A stretch of 64,000 bases of DNA from Pantoea alfalfae (GCF_019880205.1 NZ_CP082292.1:2294001-2358000), one strand, 5' to 3'; shown: positions 48,026-61,042, counted from the first letter of the stretch. The notes: a model not told the origin generated them from the sequence alone. Numbers and translations are program-made.

Positions 48026-49117
48026 ATGCCTTCACATGAAAAAACACGTCACAAGGAATTCTCACTGATACTTCCGCTTATCACGCTGGGTATACTCTAT
48101 TTTTTTGGTGCAAACACCTCGTTTCCGATAATTGTCGGTATTAACTTAGTGGCGCTGGTTGCCATTCTGAGCAGCGCCTTCAGCGTTGTGCGTCACGCTG
48201 ACGTGCTGGCCCACCGCCTGGGTGAGCCTTATGGCTCGCTGATCCTGAGCCTGTCAGTGGTGATTCTCGAAGTGAGCCTGATCTCAGCGCTGATGGCGAC
48301 CGGCGATGCCGCACCTGGGCTGATGCGCGATACGCTTTATTCGATAGTGATGATTGTGACCGGCGGGCTGGTGGGTTTTGCGCTGCTGCTGGGCGGTAAC
48401 AAATTTGCGACACAGTACGTTAATCTGGCGGGCGTAAAGCAATATCTCATCGCTATCTTCCCGCTGGCGATTCTGGTGCTGGTGTTTCCCAACGCGCTGC
48501 CGGGCGGCAATTTCTCGGTGGCGCAGGCGCTGCTGATTGCGGCGATTTCCGCGGCGATGTATGGTGTTTTCCTGCTGATTCAGACCAAAACGCATCAGAG
48601 CCTGTTTGTCTATGAGCATGAAGATGATAGCGATGATGGTGATCCGCATCATGGTAAACCCTCGGCTCACAGCAGCGTCTGGCACACCATCTGGCTGATC
48701 GTGCATCTGATTGCTGTTATTGCCGTAACCAAAATGAACGCCAACACGCTGGAAAGCCTGCTGACGGAGATGAATGCACCAGCACAGTTCACCGGTTTCC
48801 TGGTGGCCCTGCTGATCCTCTCCCCTGAAGGCCTGGGCGCGATTAAGGCGGTGCTGATGAATCAGGTGCAGCGCGCCATGAACCTCTTCTTCGGATCGGT
48901 GCTGGCGACCATCTCACTCACGGTACCGGCGGTAACCATTATCGCCACGCTGACCGGACAGGAGCTGATATTCGGGCTGGAGCCGCCGCAGATGGTGATT
49001 ATGATGGCATCGCTGATCCTCTGTCAGATCTCCTTCTCAACCGGCCGCACCAATGTGCTGAACGGTGCTGCGCATCTGGCGCTGTTTATTGGCTATCTGA
49101 TGACCATCATGCTGTAA
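48026..49117 (+). CDS. chaA: sodium-potassium/proton antiporter ChaA
   Basis: 363 residues, about 11 membrane segments in two homologous halves of the CaCA type. Acidic transport motifs are EVSLISALM in the first half and LSPEGLGAIKAVL in the second. A cytoplasmic acidic/His loop EHEDDSDDGDPHHGKP separates the halves and may sense cations. Exchanges Ca2+, Na+ or K+ for protons at alkaline pH. GAGG ribosome site. Confidence 0.95.
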   Translation: MPSHEKTRHKEFSLILPLITLGILYFFGANTSFPIIVGINLVALVAILSSAFSVVRHADVLAHRLGEPYGSLILSLSVVILEVSLISALMATGDAAPGLMRDTLYSIVMIVTGGLVGFALLLGGNKFATQYVNLAGVKQYLIAIFPLAILVLVFPNALPGGNFSVAQALLIAAISAAMYGVFLLIQTKTHQSLFVYEHEDDSDDGDPHHGKPSAHSSVWHTIWLIVHLIAVIAVTKMNANTLESLLTEMNAPAQFTGFLVALLILSPEGLGAIKAVLMNQVQRAMNLFFGSVLATISLTVPAVTIIATLTGQELIFGLEPPQMVIMMASLILCQISFSTGRTNVLNGAAHLALFIGYLMTIML

Positions 49118-49136
49118 CGTCACCGGAGTTCAGGCG

Positions 49137-49167
49137 AAAAAAAAGAGCGATTAATCGCTCTTTTTTT
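49137..49167. terminator. bidirectional terminator between chaA and kdsA
   Basis: AAAAAAAAGAGCGATTAATC followed by GCTCTTTTTTT: a perfect palindromic stem flanked by A- and T-runs, serving both convergent genes. Confidence 0.92.
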
Positions 49168-49176
49168 GCAGCAAAC

Positions 49177-50043
<867 letters not shown>

Positions 50044-50056
50044 TCAGTGGGTCCGC

Positions 50057-50866
50057 TTAGTGCAGCGTGACCTGTTTTTGTTCGATTGCGTGAATCTGAA
50101 CTTTGATCATTTCGCTGACCGGATCTTCAGGACACTGCTCAACGAAATAGTTTAAATCACTCAGGGCGATATGTTCGCACTCCAGCTGCGCGTAGATTAA
50201 ACCGCGATCGCGGATTTCATAAGGATCATCCGGATCGATACGCAACAGCACCTGACTGACATTCAGCGCCAGCTCCATCTTCTTCTCTTCCATCAACGCT
50301 GCTTTCAGCGTGTCGAGCATCTTGCGCATCACGGTGACGGTTTTGGCTTCATCAAGATCATCGTCATACAGACGCGCGGTAGGGCTGATATTGCCTTTCA
50401 GCCACACTTCCAGCGTATGCCGGTCAAGGGTTTCACCATTGAATGGGTTGATCATCCACTTATCGCCATCAATCCAGTCGGCGCGCAGAATCAGCTGCGT
50501 CGGAAAGATCACCGGCATCAGCGGCAGTTCCAGCTCGGCGGCGATATGCAGCAGAATCACGCCCAGTGACACGGCGGTGCCCTGACGGGTCTTTAATACA
50601 TTGTCGATCCAGAGCGCATCAGAAAGATTGTAGACGCCGCTGGCACCGCCAAATCCCCACTGGCGATAAAACAGTTCCAGCAGCTTTTCCAGCTGCATGT
50701 CAGCATCTTCGATGTCGCTGACATAGTCGCGCGCTTCGGCGACTAACGCCGCAAGCTGCGCTTCCACCGACACCGCCGGGAAATCGGCGCGGATGGCAAG
50801 CGTGGCACCAATCACCGCTTCACACAGCGGTGTCTGGCTGAAATCTAATTGTTCGGTCGAGGTCAT
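50057..50866 (-). CDS. sirB1: SirB1/YchA family protein, transglutaminase-like with TPR tail
   Basis: 269 residues. N-terminal transglutaminase-like region (QWGFGGASGVYNLSDALWIDNVLKTRQGTAVSLGVILLHIAAELELPLMPVIFPTQLILR) and C-terminal TPR-like helices (ALNVSQVLLRIDPDDPYEIRDRGLIYAQLECEHIALSDL). The catalytic Cys of true transglutaminases is not obvious. Function unknown in detail; its position in the kdsA operon is conserved across Enterobacterales. Confidence 0.92.
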   Translation of the reverse strand: MTSTEQLDFSQTPLCEAVIGATLAIRADFPAVSVEAQLAALVAEARDYVSDIEDADMQLEKLLELFYRQWGFGGASGVYNLSDALWIDNVLKTRQGTAVSLGVILLHIAAELELPLMPVIFPTQLILRADWIDGDKWMINPFNGETLDRHTLEVWLKGNISPTARLYDDDLDEAKTVTVMRKMLDTLKAALMEEKKMELALNVSQVLLRIDPDDPYEIRDRGLIYAQLECEHIALSDLNYFVEQCPEDPVSEMIKVQIHAIEQKQVTLH

Positions 50867-50867
50867 G

Positions 50868-51263
50868 CTATCCCCATAACGGCATTTTGGTCAGCGCCAG
50901 CGTAATGATGGTCACCAGGGCGATTAACGCCACCAGAAAAGCGATCCAGCGGGTGCGATCAGTGCGTGGACGGCGACTCAATGCCACAAATCCTAAGGCG
51001 ATGTAGATGATAACCGCTAAAAGCTTCTCCGTCAGCCAGCTTCCTTGTGGCGTGAAGGGATAGAAGTGGGTAATCACCACCAGCAAGACCCCAGTCAGCA
51101 GTAACAGGGTATCGTTAACGTGCGGCAGAATGCGGACCCAGCGTTTTGTCATCATCGCCGAACCACGGCGCAGCCAGTAAAACCGCAGCAGAAACAGCGT
51201 CACGGTCAGCACGACCGTTAAGATATGCAGATTTTTAATCAGGGGATAAAAAGCAAACATCAT
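50868..51263 (-). CDS. sirB2: SirB2 family inner-membrane protein
   Basis: 131 residues with four hydrophobic helices (IKNLHILTVVLTVTLFLLRFYW; VNDTLLLLTGVLLVVITHF; KLLAVIIYIALGFVAL; IAFLVALIALVTIITLAL). The H in NLHI and R in LRFYW are conserved in the family. Two adjacent ATGs at 51263 and 51260 follow AAAAGGA; either may be used. One base separates its stop from the sirB1 start. Confidence 0.92.
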   Translation of the reverse strand: MMFAFYPLIKNLHILTVVLTVTLFLLRFYWLRRGSAMMTKRWVRILPHVNDTLLLLTGVLLVVITHFYPFTPQGSWLTEKLLAVIIYIALGFVALSRRPRTDRTRWIAFLVALIALVTIITLALTKMPLWG

Positions 51264-51283
51264 GAATCCTTTTCAAAGCGCTT

Positions 51284-52117
51284 TTATGAAGGGAACTGAC
51301 CCAGCGTCACACGCGGATTACCGCCGTAATCGGCGACGGTTTCAACGGCGTGATAGCCATTATTCCGCATCAGCGTGGCCACCGCCTCACCCTGCTGCCA
51401 GCCATGTTCCAGCAGCAGCCAGCCACCCGGCAGCAGCCACGCGGGCGCCTGCCCGATGAGCGTGCGCAGATCGGCCAGTCCCGCTTCATCCGCCACCAGC
51501 GCGCTGCGCGGTTCAAAACGCACGTCGCCCTGCTCCAGGTGACTGTCGCTGGCATCAATATAGGGTGGATTGCTGACGATGAGCGTAAAGCGCTGCGGCG
51601 TCAGCGCCTGGAACCAGTGACTGAGCAGAAAGGTGGTATTAGGGAGGTTGAGCTGTGCTGCATTGCTGCTCGCCAGCTCAACAGCGGCTTCAATGCGATC
51701 CACGCCGGTCACCTGACAGTCGGGCCGCTCGCTGGCCAGCGCCAGCGCAATCGCCCCGGTGCCGGTGCCCATATCCAGAATGGTCGAGGGCGTCGCGGGC
51801 AGATGCGCCAGCGCCTGCTCAACCAGCAGTTCGGTATCCGGGCGCGGGATCAGCGTGGCGTCACTGACACGTAACGGCAGCGACCAGAACTCGCGTTCGC
51901 CCACCAGATGCGCCACCGGTTCACCCCGTGCACGCCGTGCCAGCAGGCTGTCCAGCTGTGCGAGTTGGGCATCGCTGAGCACCGTTTCATCGAAGGCAAT
52001 TAACCAGCTGCGCGATTTGCCGGTCACGAAACCTAACAGGATCTCTGCGTCACGCTTCGGACTGTCACCCCCGCACAGCGTGGCGACAGCCTGTTTCAGC
52101 CAGTGACGAATATCCAT
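51284..52117 (-). CDS. prmC: peptide chain release factor N5-glutamine methyltransferase
   Basis: 277 residues. SAM-binding LDMGTGTGAIALAL and the catalytic VSNPPYI motif. Methylates the GGQ glutamine of release factors 1 and 2. Its ATG shares one base with the prfA stop (TAATG), so it is coupled to its own substrate's gene. Confidence 0.97.
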   Translation of the reverse strand: MDIRHWLKQAVATLCGGDSPKRDAEILLGFVTGKSRSWLIAFDETVLSDAQLAQLDSLLARRARGEPVAHLVGEREFWSLPLRVSDATLIPRPDTELLVEQALAHLPATPSTILDMGTGTGAIALALASERPDCQVTGVDRIEAAVELASSNAAQLNLPNTTFLLSHWFQALTPQRFTLIVSNPPYIDASDSHLEQGDVRFEPRSALVADEAGLADLRTLIGQAPAWLLPGGWLLLEHGWQQGEAVATLMRNNGYHAVETVADYGGNPRVTLGQFPS

Positions 52118-53199
52118 TAATCCTGACCAGCCAGCGCTGCCAGCTGATCCGCCTGGTACTCCTGCACAATTGGCTCAATCAGGCTGTCGAGTTTGCCTTC
52201 CATTACTTCGTCCAGACGGTAGATTGTCAGGTTGATGCGGTGGTCAGTCACGCGGCCCTGCGGGAAGTTATAGGTACGGTTACGGTCAGAACGATCGCCG
52301 CTGCCCAGCAGGTTGCGGCGGGTACTGGCTTCGGCAGCGTGACGGCGGGCCATCTCTGCCGCGTGAATACGGGAACCCAGCACCGCCAGCGCTTTGGCTT
52401 TGTTTTTATGCTGAGAACGTTCGTCCTGACACTCCACTACGATGCCGGTTGGCAGGTGGGTAATACGGATCGCGGAGTCGGTGGTGTTAACGTGCTGACC
52501 GCCTGCGCCGGATGAGCGGAAGGTATCGATCTTCAGGTCACCAGCGTTGATTTCCGGCAGTTCCGCTTCCGGAATTTCCGGCATCACGGCTACGGTACAG
52601 GCTGAGGTATGAATACGGCCCTGGGATTCGGTCTCCGGCACACGCTGCACACGATGTCCGCCTGATTCAAATTTCAGGCGGCCATAGGCACCGTCGCCGG
52701 TGACGCGGGCAATCACTTCTTTGTAACCGCCATGCTCGCCTTCGTTGGCGCTGATGATTTCCACACGCCAGCGACGCGCTTCGGCATAGCGGCTGTACAT
52801 GCGGAAGAGATCGCCGGCGAAGATCGCGGCTTCATCGCCGCCCGTTCCGGCGCGCACCTCGATAAAACAGGCGCGCTCATCGTCGGGATCTTTCGGCAGT
52901 AACAACACCTGCAACTGCTGCTCCAGCACGTCACTCTTCTCACGCGCTTCCTGCAACTCTTCCTGCGCCATATCGCGCATTTCAGGATCGTCGAGCATCT
53001 GCTGCGCCGTTTCGATATCGTCCTGAACCTGCTGCCAGTCGCGGAAGCAACGGGTCACATCGGTCAGTTGAGCATATTCACGTGACAGCGCACGGAAACG
53101 TTCCTGATCGGCGATCACGCCAGCATCACCCAGCATGGCTTCCACTTCTTCGTGGCGCTCCTGCAGGGCTTCCAGTTTGGCAACTATAGAGGTTTTCAT
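52117..53199 (-). CDS. prfA: peptide chain release factor 1
   Basis: 360 residues, standard length. GGQ motif in [15 protein letters not shown] for peptidyl-tRNA hydrolysis. The stop-codon-reading P-x-T loop appears as [14 protein letters not shown] (PAT in E. coli, so the middle residue is Glu here). Reads UAA and UAG. Lies between hemA and prmC. Confidence 0.97.
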   Translation of the reverse strand: MKTSIVAKLEALQERHEEVEAMLGDAGVIADQERFRALSREYAQLTDVTRCFRDWQQVQDDIETAQQMLDDPEMRDMAQEELQEAREKSDVLEQQLQVLLLPKDPDDERACFIEVRAGTGGDEAAIFAGDLFRMYSRYAEARRWRVEIISANEGEHGGYKEVIARVTGDGAYGRLKFESGGHRVQRVPETESQGRIHTSACTVAVMPEIPEAELPEINAGDLKIDTFRSSGAGGQHVNTTDSAIRITHLPTGIVVECQDERSQHKNKAKALAVLGSRIHAAEMARRHAAEASTRRNLLGSGDRSDRNRTYNFPQGRVTDHRINLTIYRLDEVMEGKLDSLIEPIVQEYQADQLAALAGQD

Positions 53200-53242
53200 T
53201 TAAATGTGGGATTCCCGTAAACAGGTGGCGACAGCGGTGTGC

Positions 53243-54499
53243 CTAATCGAGACCCAGGCTGTCGCGTAAAATCTGCAGGCGTTCATTATCGCCATCGCGG
53301 GCGGCCTGCTGAAGTGATTTGGTTGGCGCATGTATTAAACGGTTGGTCAGCTTGTGCGCCAGTTCCTGCATGACTTTCTGCGGATCGGCACCCTGCTGCA
53401 GCGCCTGCAGCGCACGGCCTTCCAGCTCAGCACGGATATCCTCCGCCTGAGAACGATATTCACGGATGGTATTCACCGCACCCTGTGAGCGCAGCCACGC
53501 CATAAATTCGCTGCTTTCCTGAACGACGATGCTTTCGGCCTGAACCGCGGCCGCTTTGCGCTGCGCCAGGTTCTGCTCGATGATCGCCTGCAGGTCATCC
53601 ACGCTGTAGAGATAGGCGTTAGGCAGATCGCCGACTTCCGGCTCTACGTCACGCGGCACGGCAATATCCACCAGCAGCATGGGTTTGTTGCGGCGCGCTT
53701 TCAGGGCGCGCTCCATCATCCCTTTGCCAATAATCGGCAGCGGACTGGAGGTTGAGGAAATTATGATGTCGGCTTCGGCCAGACGGGCATCGATCTCCGC
53801 CAGCGTGATCACTTCCGCGCCGACTTCCGACGCCAGCGCTTCGGCACGCTCGCGGGTACGGTTCGCGATGATCAGATTTTTCACCTGATGTTCACGCAGA
53901 TGACGTGCCACCAGCTCAATGGTTTCACCCGCGCCAACCAGCAACACATTGACGGACGAGAGGGATTCGAAGATTTGACGGGCCAGCGTACAGGCGGCAA
54001 ACGCCACTGACACCGCATTGGCACCGATATCGGTTTCCGTGCGTACGCGTTTGGCAACAGAGAAGGTTTTCTGGAACATGCGTTCCAGTTCACTGCTCAG
54101 CGCATGACCGCGTGAGGAGTCGGCAAACGCTTTTTTTACCTGACCGAGTATTTGCGGTTCGCCCAGCACCAGTGAATCGAGTCCGCTGGCGACGCGCATG
54201 AGGTGACTGACCGCCTCGTTATCCTGATGCCAGTAGAGGCTGTTGCGCACATCCTCTTCATCCAGCTGATGATAATTGCATAACCAGCTCACCAGACGTG
54301 CCTGTAAATCGGCCTGCTGCTCTACACTGAGGTAGAGTTCCGTCCGGTTACAGGTGGACAACACCACGCCGCTCTGCACCATTGGCTGTGATAACAGGCT
54401 GTTCAGCGCCTGCTCAAGCGTCTCCGGCCCGAACGAAACGCGTTCGCGCAGAGCAATGGGGGCAGTCTTGTGGTTGATTCCGAGAGCGAGCAGCGTCAT
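53243..54499 (-). CDS. hemA: glutamyl-tRNA reductase
   Basis: 418 residues. First committed enzyme of tetrapyrrole synthesis. Catalytic Cys in [10 protein letters not shown]-terminal [21 protein letters not shown] (the tract controlling proteolysis), NADPH-binding [10 protein letters not shown], and [11 protein letters not shown]. It feeds the same tetrapyrrole pool used by the SUMT gene of the nas operon. Divergent from lolB. Confidence 0.97.
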   Translation of the reverse strand: MTLLALGINHKTAPIALRERVSFGPETLEQALNSLLSQPMVQSGVVLSTCNRTELYLSVEQQADLQARLVSWLCNYHQLDEEDVRNSLYWHQDNEAVSHLMRVASGLDSLVLGEPQILGQVKKAFADSSRGHALSSELERMFQKTFSVAKRVRTETDIGANAVSVAFAACTLARQIFESLSSVNVLLVGAGETIELVARHLREHQVKNLIIANRTRERAEALASEVGAEVITLAEIDARLAEADIIISSTSSPLPIIGKGMMERALKARRNKPMLLVDIAVPRDVEPEVGDLPNAYLYSVDDLQAIIEQNLAQRKAAAVQAESIVVQESSEFMAWLRSQGAVNTIREYRSQAEDIRAELEGRALQALQQGADPQKVMQELAHKLTNRLIHAPTKSLQQAARDGDNERLQILRDSLGLD

Positions 54500-54715
54500 G
54501 GCGATTTTGGTTGGGATGTCCCAATAATGTCAGGGTTTTGTGAGGCGCATTCTACAAGATGCGACAGATCAAGAAAAGCCATACAAAGGCTATGACTGTA
54601 ATAAGATTAACCTGTTCGTGCTCAATTTGCTGCATAACAGCATTGACGGTTAAAACCGGGACGGTTAGCGTTATCCGTTACGAATAATAAATGTGTCCGA
54701 GGAGATGACCACTTG

Positions 54716-55339
54716 ATGCTTAATTCACCACGCAATCTGTTGCGCCTTTTGCCCCTTGCCAGCGTGCTGCTGGCGGCCTGTAGCGTCAACAAACCGCAAG
54801 GTCCCGGCCCCAGCGTTACCGCGCCACAGTGGCAACAGCATCAGCAGGCGGTCTCAAAGGTCACGCACTACCAGACCCGCGGCGCCTTTGCCTACCTCTC
54901 TGACAAGCAGAAAGTCTACGCCCGCTTCAACTGGCAGCAGACCGCACCCGATCGCTATCGCCTGCTGCTGACCAATCCGCTCGGCAGCACTGAACTGCAG
55001 CTTGATGCGCAAGGCTCGGTGGTGCAGATCGTCGATAACAAAGGCAAGCGCTACGTCAGTAACGATGCGCAGAAAATGATCTCGCAGCTGACCGGCATGA
55101 ACATTCCGCTGGCCAATCTGCGTCAGTGGATGATGGGTCTGCCAGGCGATGCCACGGATTATAAACTTAACGATAGCTATCAGCTGAGCAGTCTCAACTA
55201 CAGCCGCGACGGTCAGAACTGGCAGGTTTCGATTGCGGGCTACGACAGCAAGGTTACCCCGCCGCTGCCGTCCAGCCTGGAGCTGAAAGAGGGTGACCAG
55301 CGGATTAAACTGCGTATGGACGGCTGGACCGTTCAATGA
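54716..55339 (+). CDS. lolB: outer-membrane lipoprotein receptor LolB
   Basis: 207 residues. Signal peptide with lipobox LLAACS, then the LolB barrel ([58 protein letters not shown]). Receives lipoproteins from LolA and inserts them in the outer membrane. A TTG one codon upstream exists; the ATG behind GAGGAG is preferred. Overlaps ispE by four bases. Confidence 0.96.
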   Translation: MLNSPRNLLRLLPLASVLLAACSVNKPQGPGPSVTAPQWQQHQQAVSKVTHYQTRGAFAYLSDKQKVYARFNWQQTAPDRYRLLLTNPLGSTELQLDAQGSVVQIVDNKGKRYVSNDAQKMISQLTGMNIPLANLRQWMMGLPGDATDYKLNDSYQLSSLNYSRDGQNWQVSIAGYDSKVTPPLPSSLELKEGDQRIKLRMDGWTVQ

Positions 55340-56193
55340 TCACCCACTGGCCTGCTCCGGCAAAACTGAATCTTTTTCTCTACATTACTGGCCGTCGTCC
55401 CGACGGCTATCACAACCTGCAGACGCTGTTTCAGTTTCTCGATTACGGTGATGAATTGCAGATTAGCGTCGATCACAGCGATTCTATTCAGCTGTTAACG
55501 CCGGTGCCGGGCGTCGCGGATGCGGACAACCTGATTGTGCGGGCCGCGAACATGCTGAAACAGGCGGCACAGGATAACCATCGCCTGCCCGCACGCGCGG
55601 GTGCGCAGATTGCTATCGAGAAAAGGCTGCCCATGGGCGGCGGCATCGGTGGCGGCTCTTCTGATGCGGCGACCGTGCTGGTGGCGCTGAATCATCTGTG
55701 GCAAACCGGCTTCACACCGGATGAGCTGGCGACAATCGGCGTGAAGCTGGGCGCGGATGTACCGGTCTTTGTGCACGGCTTTGCGGCCTTTGCAGAGGGC
55801 GTGGGTGAACAACTTCAGCCCGCAGCGCCGGAAGAAAAGTGGTATCTTGTCGCTCATCCCGGAGTGAATATCAGCACGCCCGTGGTATTCAACGACCCCG
55901 GGCTGACGCGGGATACGCCATCGCGCAGTTTATCGACGCTTTTAGCCTTACCCTTCACCAATGATTGTGAAGCAGTGGTAAGAAAACGTTTTCGTGAGGT
56001 TGATGCGCTTGTTTCCTGGCTGCTAGAATACGCGCCGTCACGCCTGACTGGCACAGGCGCTTGTGTGTTTGCTGAATTTGACACCGAGTCCGCCGCCCGC
56101 CAGGTGCTGGAGCTTGCCCCGAATGGGGTACGCGGATTTGTAGCCCGGGGCGTTAACGTCTCACCGCTACAGCGTACCCTGCGAGGCGATTAG
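55336..56193 (+). CDS. ispE: 4-diphosphocytidyl-2-C-methyl-D-erythritol kinase
   Basis: 285 residues. GHMP kinase of the MEP isoprenoid pathway: [29 protein letters not shown] at the start, ATP loop [15 protein letters not shown], and the C-terminal [12 protein letters not shown]. Coupled to lolB by ATGA. Confidence 0.97.
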   Translation: MITHWPAPAKLNLFLYITGRRPDGYHNLQTLFQFLDYGDELQISVDHSDSIQLLTPVPGVADADNLIVRAANMLKQAAQDNHRLPARAGAQIAIEKRLPMGGGIGGGSSDAATVLVALNHLWQTGFTPDELATIGVKLGADVPVFVHGFAAFAEGVGEQLQPAAPEEKWYLVAHPGVNISTPVVFNDPGLTRDTPSRSLSTLLALPFTNDCEAVVRKRFREVDALVSWLLEYAPSRLTGTGACVFAEFDTESAARQVLELAPNGVRGFVARGVNVSPLQRTLRGD

Positions 56194-56257
56194 CGAATGC
56201 GTGACAGTGTCACCCCGTTCCGGACACTGCACGTTTCGCATTAACACACCCGTGTGA

Positions 56258-57277
<1,020 letters not shown>

Positions 57278-57286
57278 TCTTCGCGG

Positions 57287-57312
57287 AACCGGGCCCTGTG
57301 CCCGGTTTTTTT
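57287..57312 (+). terminator. Rho-independent terminator after prs
   Basis: AACCGGGC-cctgt-GCCCGGTT followed by T's. Confidence 0.93.
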
Positions 57313-57488
57313 ATCTCTGCCTTCCGGATTAACCCGCTTCTTTTTCTGCCTTTTCCCCGATAAATTTCCTTTTAATCTCCTGTTTTCAACGCCACCCACT
57401 TTTTTACTAAAACGCGGTGTTCCCCCGCTTCTGCCCTCCAGTATTAAGTGGTAATTTGCTGCGCATTTCTCATCTGAATTCAGCCATC

Positions 57489-58640
57489 ATGAGCCTCGAT
57501 ATCTACACATTATTTGTCTGCGAGCTCTACGTGCTGGGGTTTCTGAGCATCATTATGGTGTTTGCCTGGGTGGGGTCGCACTATGACCGCGTTCTTGGCT
57601 TCACCTGTCTGTCACTGGTTTTCACCCTGATTGCCGTATTCTTAAGCAGCCTGCGCAGCAGCGGCCTGCATTTCCTGCCGGTTGCGGTGGGCAATGTGTT
57701 AGTGATGCTCGCTTATGGCGGATTATTAAATGCGTTCCGGCGTTTCTGCGGTAAACCCATCGGCACACACTGGTTACTGGGTGCCCTGCTCTGGGCACTC
57801 CTCTGCTGCTTTCCGGCGTTTTATTACAGCTTACCCAAACGGGTACTGGTATTGTGCATCGCCTGCGTCGCCTATACCGCCGCACTGATCCAGCTGGTCT
57901 GGCAGGCGCGTGACACGCTGAAAGCCACTTTCTGGCCTGCCCAGCTGCTGTTGTGGATCCACCTGCTGTTTCATCTGGTGCGCCTGTTTCTGGATAGCGC
58001 CATTGCCAGCACGCAACCTGGCGCGATTGGCGGATCGGACTTCTCGGTTTACGTGATTCTGGAATCCATTCTGTTTGTCATCGGCCTGACGTTTACCATT
58101 CTGGCCATGGTAAATGAGCGGATGCAGATCGCGTTAAAACACACTTCCCTGCACGATCCGCTGACCAGCGTCTGGAATCGCCGCGCCCTATTTGCTGAAG
58201 CGGAGAAAATAGTGGCGCGCTGCCGCCGTCAGAACCGGCCGTTCAGCGCGATACTGTTCGACCTCGATCATTTTAAAAGCATCAACGATCGGTATGGCCA
58301 TCATCAGGGCGACCAGATTTTGATTCACTTTTGCGAAATTGTCAGAGGATTGATACCGGCTGAGGGGCGTTTTGCACGACTGGGCGGCGAAGAGTTTGCG
58401 GCCATCATTCCGGCTGAAGCACGGGATGCAGAGGCGTGGTGTGAGGCGATCCGGCTGGCAGTCTGTGCATCGCAACCCAATGAAATTGCCTGGTCGGTCA
58501 GCATTGGCTTTGCCACGGTCACGCACGGCCAGCAGGATTTTGAGAGTTTACTGGCGCTTGCTGATGCGGCGCTCTATCACGCCAAAGCCAGTGGCCGGAA
58601 CTGCACAGCGCAGCATCCGGTCCCGGCAGCCATCAGTTAG
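57489..58640 (+). CDS. membrane GGDEF diguanylate cyclase
   Basis: 383 residues. Six hydrophobic helices in the first 215 residues, similar to MASE-type sensor modules though I cannot assign which; then a complete GGDEF domain (HDPLTSVWNRRALF, FDLDHFKSINDRYGHHQGD, RLGGEEFAAI). Active-site GGEEF intact, so c-di-GMP synthesis is likely. No clear RxxD inhibitory site. ATG 57489 chosen; the ribosome site is weak. It occupies the place between prs and ychH where E. coli has dauA. Confidence 0.9.
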   Translation: MSLDIYTLFVCELYVLGFLSIIMVFAWVGSHYDRVLGFTCLSLVFTLIAVFLSSLRSSGLHFLPVAVGNVLVMLAYGGLLNAFRRFCGKPIGTHWLLGALLWALLCCFPAFYYSLPKRVLVLCIACVAYTAALIQLVWQARDTLKATFWPAQLLLWIHLLFHLVRLFLDSAIASTQPGAIGGSDFSVYVILESILFVIGLTFTILAMVNERMQIALKHTSLHDPLTSVWNRRALFAEAEKIVARCRRQNRPFSAILFDLDHFKSINDRYGHHQGDQILIHFCEIVRGLIPAEGRFARLGGEEFAAIIPAEARDAEAWCEAIRLAVCASQPNEIAWSVSIGFATVTHGQQDFESLLALADAALYHAKASGRNCTAQHPVPAAIS

Positions 58641-58912
58641 TGGTGGGAATTGTGTGACCGGCGGCAGCGCTTGTCATAGTGACGCAGCCAGTAATAGCGA
58701 TCTTCAATTTTTTCACGGCCACTGATACGCGCGCCCACCAGCCACATCAGTGCGCCAATAAAGATGCTCAGAATCGCGCCCTGCGCCAGAAACTGCGGCA
58801 AATCGAGTGACGGCAGCTGGTTCATGATTGAAAACCCAACACCCAGCACCATTGTGACTAATCCCAGTACCATCAAGCTGTTACCCGCTACGCGGCAGTG
58901 TTGATGTTTCAT
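58637..58912 (-). CDS. ychH: YchH family inner-membrane protein
   Basis: 91 residues (E. coli 92). Two membrane helices (NSLMVLGLVTMVLGVGFSIMNQL and AQGAILSIFIGALMWLVGA) and a conserved C-terminus DRYYWLRHYDKRCRRS. ATG 58912 has a GGAGG ribosome site. A stress-induced protein of unclear role. Its stop overlaps the cyclase gene's stop by four bases, tail to tail. Confidence 0.92.
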   Translation of the reverse strand: MKHQHCRVAGNSLMVLGLVTMVLGVGFSIMNQLPSLDLPQFLAQGAILSIFIGALMWLVGARISGREKIEDRYYWLRHYDKRCRRSHNSHH

Positions 58913-59167
58913 GCTGCACCTCCATCCATATGAGTTAATAACCGCACACAATGTTAAGTGCCATAAGTTTAGGCAATGGCTGGGGTCCACGTTGCGGACT
59001 GGATCACACATCAGCTATAAAGAATGACCTGGCCCTGAATGCAGCCTGTTGATTTAGATAGAAAATGATTAATCACCGTTCTGAACCATTTCAATGCTTG
59101 TGCTTTGTCATCTCGCCTGTGGCGAAGTAAACTAACGCCCTTTCGCGATAACAGCAGGATAATCATT

Positions 59168-59755
59168 GTGAGCAGCATTAAACTGATTGTGGGACTGGCC
59201 AATCCGGGCGCTGAATATGCCGCCACACGCCACAATGCGGGTGCCTGGTATCTGGATCTACTGGCTGAACGCCACAATCAGTCACTGAAAGAGGAAAGCA
59301 AATTCTATGGCTACACTGCACGCCTGGCGATAGCCGGCGAGGATGTACGCCTGCTGGTGCCGACCACCTTTATGAACCTGAGCGGTAAAGCGGTGGCGGC
59401 AATGGCGACCTTTTATCGCATCACGCCAGAAGAGATTCTGGTGGCGCACGATGAACTCGATTTGCCGCCCGGTGTGGCGAAGTTCAAGCAGGGCGGCGGC
59501 CATGGCGGCCATAACGGCCTGAAAGACATCATCAGCAAGCTGGGCAACAACAATAATTTCCATCGGCTGCGCATCGGTATCGGGCATCCCGGCGATCGCA
59601 ACAAGGTGACCGGATTTGTGCTGGGCAAGCCGCCCGCCAGCGAGCAGAAGCTGATTGATGATGCCATTGATGAGGCGGCGCGCTGCACCGAACTGTGGCT
59701 GAAAGAGGATCGCATCAAGGCAATGAACCGGCTGCACGCCTTCAGGCCTGCTTAA
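59168..59755 (+). CDS. pth: peptidyl-tRNA hydrolase
   Basis: 195 residues from GTG 59168 (E. coli also starts GTG, 194 residues). Active-site residues: Asn in GLANPGAEY, His in TRHNAGAWY and Asp in [24 protein letters not shown] and RIGIGHPG are conserved. Recycles peptidyl-tRNA that drops off ribosomes. AGGA ribosome site. Confidence 0.97.
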   Translation: MSSIKLIVGLANPGAEYAATRHNAGAWYLDLLAERHNQSLKEESKFYGYTARLAIAGEDVRLLVPTTFMNLSGKAVAAMATFYRITPEEILVAHDELDLPPGVAKFKQGGGHGGHNGLKDIISKLGNNNNFHRLRIGIGHPGDRNKVTGFVLGKPPASEQKLIDDAIDEAARCTELWLKEDRIKAMNRLHAFRPA

Positions 59756-59863
59756 ACGCCCGAATCGTCGTGATTCCGTGTATAATGCGCGAAATTTTTC
59801 CATTCGTCTCCGACAGTCCGCCCTCTGGCGCGCTGTCCATCCAGTTATAAAGGGTATCAAACC

Positions 59864-60955
59864 ATGGGATTCAAATGCGGTATCGTGGGCCTGCCGAACG
59901 TCGGTAAATCCACTCTGTTTAACGCGCTGACTAAAGCGGGCATCGAAGCGGCTAACTTCCCGTTCTGTACCATTGAGCCAAACACCGGCGTGGTACCCAT
60001 GCCTGACCTGCGTCTCGACCAGCTTTCTGAGATTGTTAAACCACAGCGCGTGGTACCGACTACCATGGAATTCGTCGATATCGCGGGCCTGGTAAAAGGG
60101 GCGTCCAAAGGTGAAGGCCTGGGTAACCAGTTCCTGACCAACATCCGCGAAACCGAAGCGATCGGCCACGTGGTGCGCTGCTTTGAAAACGACAACATCA
60201 TCCACGTGGCGGGTAAAGTGAACCCGGCGGAAGATATTGACGTCATCAACACCGAACTAGCACTGTCCGATCTTGAAACCTGTGAACGTGCGATTCAGCG
60301 TGTGCAGAAGAAAGCCAAAGGCGGCGATAAAGATGCCAAAGCCGAGCTGGCTGCGCTGGAGAAGTGCCTGCCGCATCTTTCTGAAGCGGGCATGCTGCGT
60401 TCACTGGATCTGGATGCCGACGACAAAGCGGCCATCCGCTATCTGAGCTTCCTGACCCTGAAACCAACGATGTACATTGCTAACGTCAATGAAGATGGTT
60501 TCGAGAACAACCCGTACCTGGATCAGGTGCGTGCGATTGCTGAAGCAGAAGGTTCAGTCGTCGTGCCGGTGTGCGCCGCCGTTGAGTCGGACATTGCCGA
60601 GCTGGAAGATGAAGATCGTGAAGAGTTCATGGCGGAGCTGGGACTGGAAGAGCCTGGCCTGAACCGCGTTATCCGCGCCGGTTACTCGCTGCTGAACCTG
60701 CAGACCTACTTCACCGCTGGCGTGAAAGAAGTGCGTGCCTGGACCATCCCGGTTGGCGCCACTGCCCCACAGGCAGCCGGTAAAATCCACACCGATTTCG
60801 AGAAAGGCTTTATCCGCGCCCAGACCATCGCGTTTGAAGACTTTATCGCCTACAAAGGCGAGCAAGGCGCGAAAGAAGCCGGCAAGATGCGTTCAGAAGG
60901 TAAAGAGTACATCGTGAAAGATGGCGATGTGATGAACTTCCTGTTTAACGTCTGA
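59864..60955 (+). CDS. ychF: redox-regulated ATPase/GTPase YchF
   Basis: 363 residues, standard. Obg-family P-loop [30 protein letters not shown] with hydrophobic substitution typical of YchF, NVNEDG in place of NKxD (ATP preference), and a C-terminal TGS-like domain [38 protein letters not shown]. Follows pth as in E. coli. Confidence 0.97.
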   Translation: MGFKCGIVGLPNVGKSTLFNALTKAGIEAANFPFCTIEPNTGVVPMPDLRLDQLSEIVKPQRVVPTTMEFVDIAGLVKGASKGEGLGNQFLTNIRETEAIGHVVRCFENDNIIHVAGKVNPAEDIDVINTELALSDLETCERAIQRVQKKAKGGDKDAKAELAALEKCLPHLSEAGMLRSLDLDADDKAAIRYLSFLTLKPTMYIANVNEDGFENNPYLDQVRAIAEAEGSVVVPVCAAVESDIAELEDEDREEFMAELGLEEPGLNRVIRAGYSLLNLQTYFTAGVKEVRAWTIPVGATAPQAAGKIHTDFEKGFIRAQTIAFEDFIAYKGEQGAKEAGKMRSEGKEYIVKDGDVMNFLFNV

Positions 60956-61015
60956 TTTGCTGATTGCCTCATGAGGTTTCGCTGAATCTCATAACAACGC
61001 AAAAACCCTATAAAA

Positions 61016-61042
61016 ATATCCACGCAATTGCGTGGATTTTTT
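61016..61042. terminator. bidirectional terminator between ychF and amiR
   Basis: ATCCACGCAATTGCGTGGAT is a perfect palindrome followed by TTTTTTA on the plus strand and by TATTTTTATAG on the minus strand, serving both convergent units. Confidence 0.9.
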
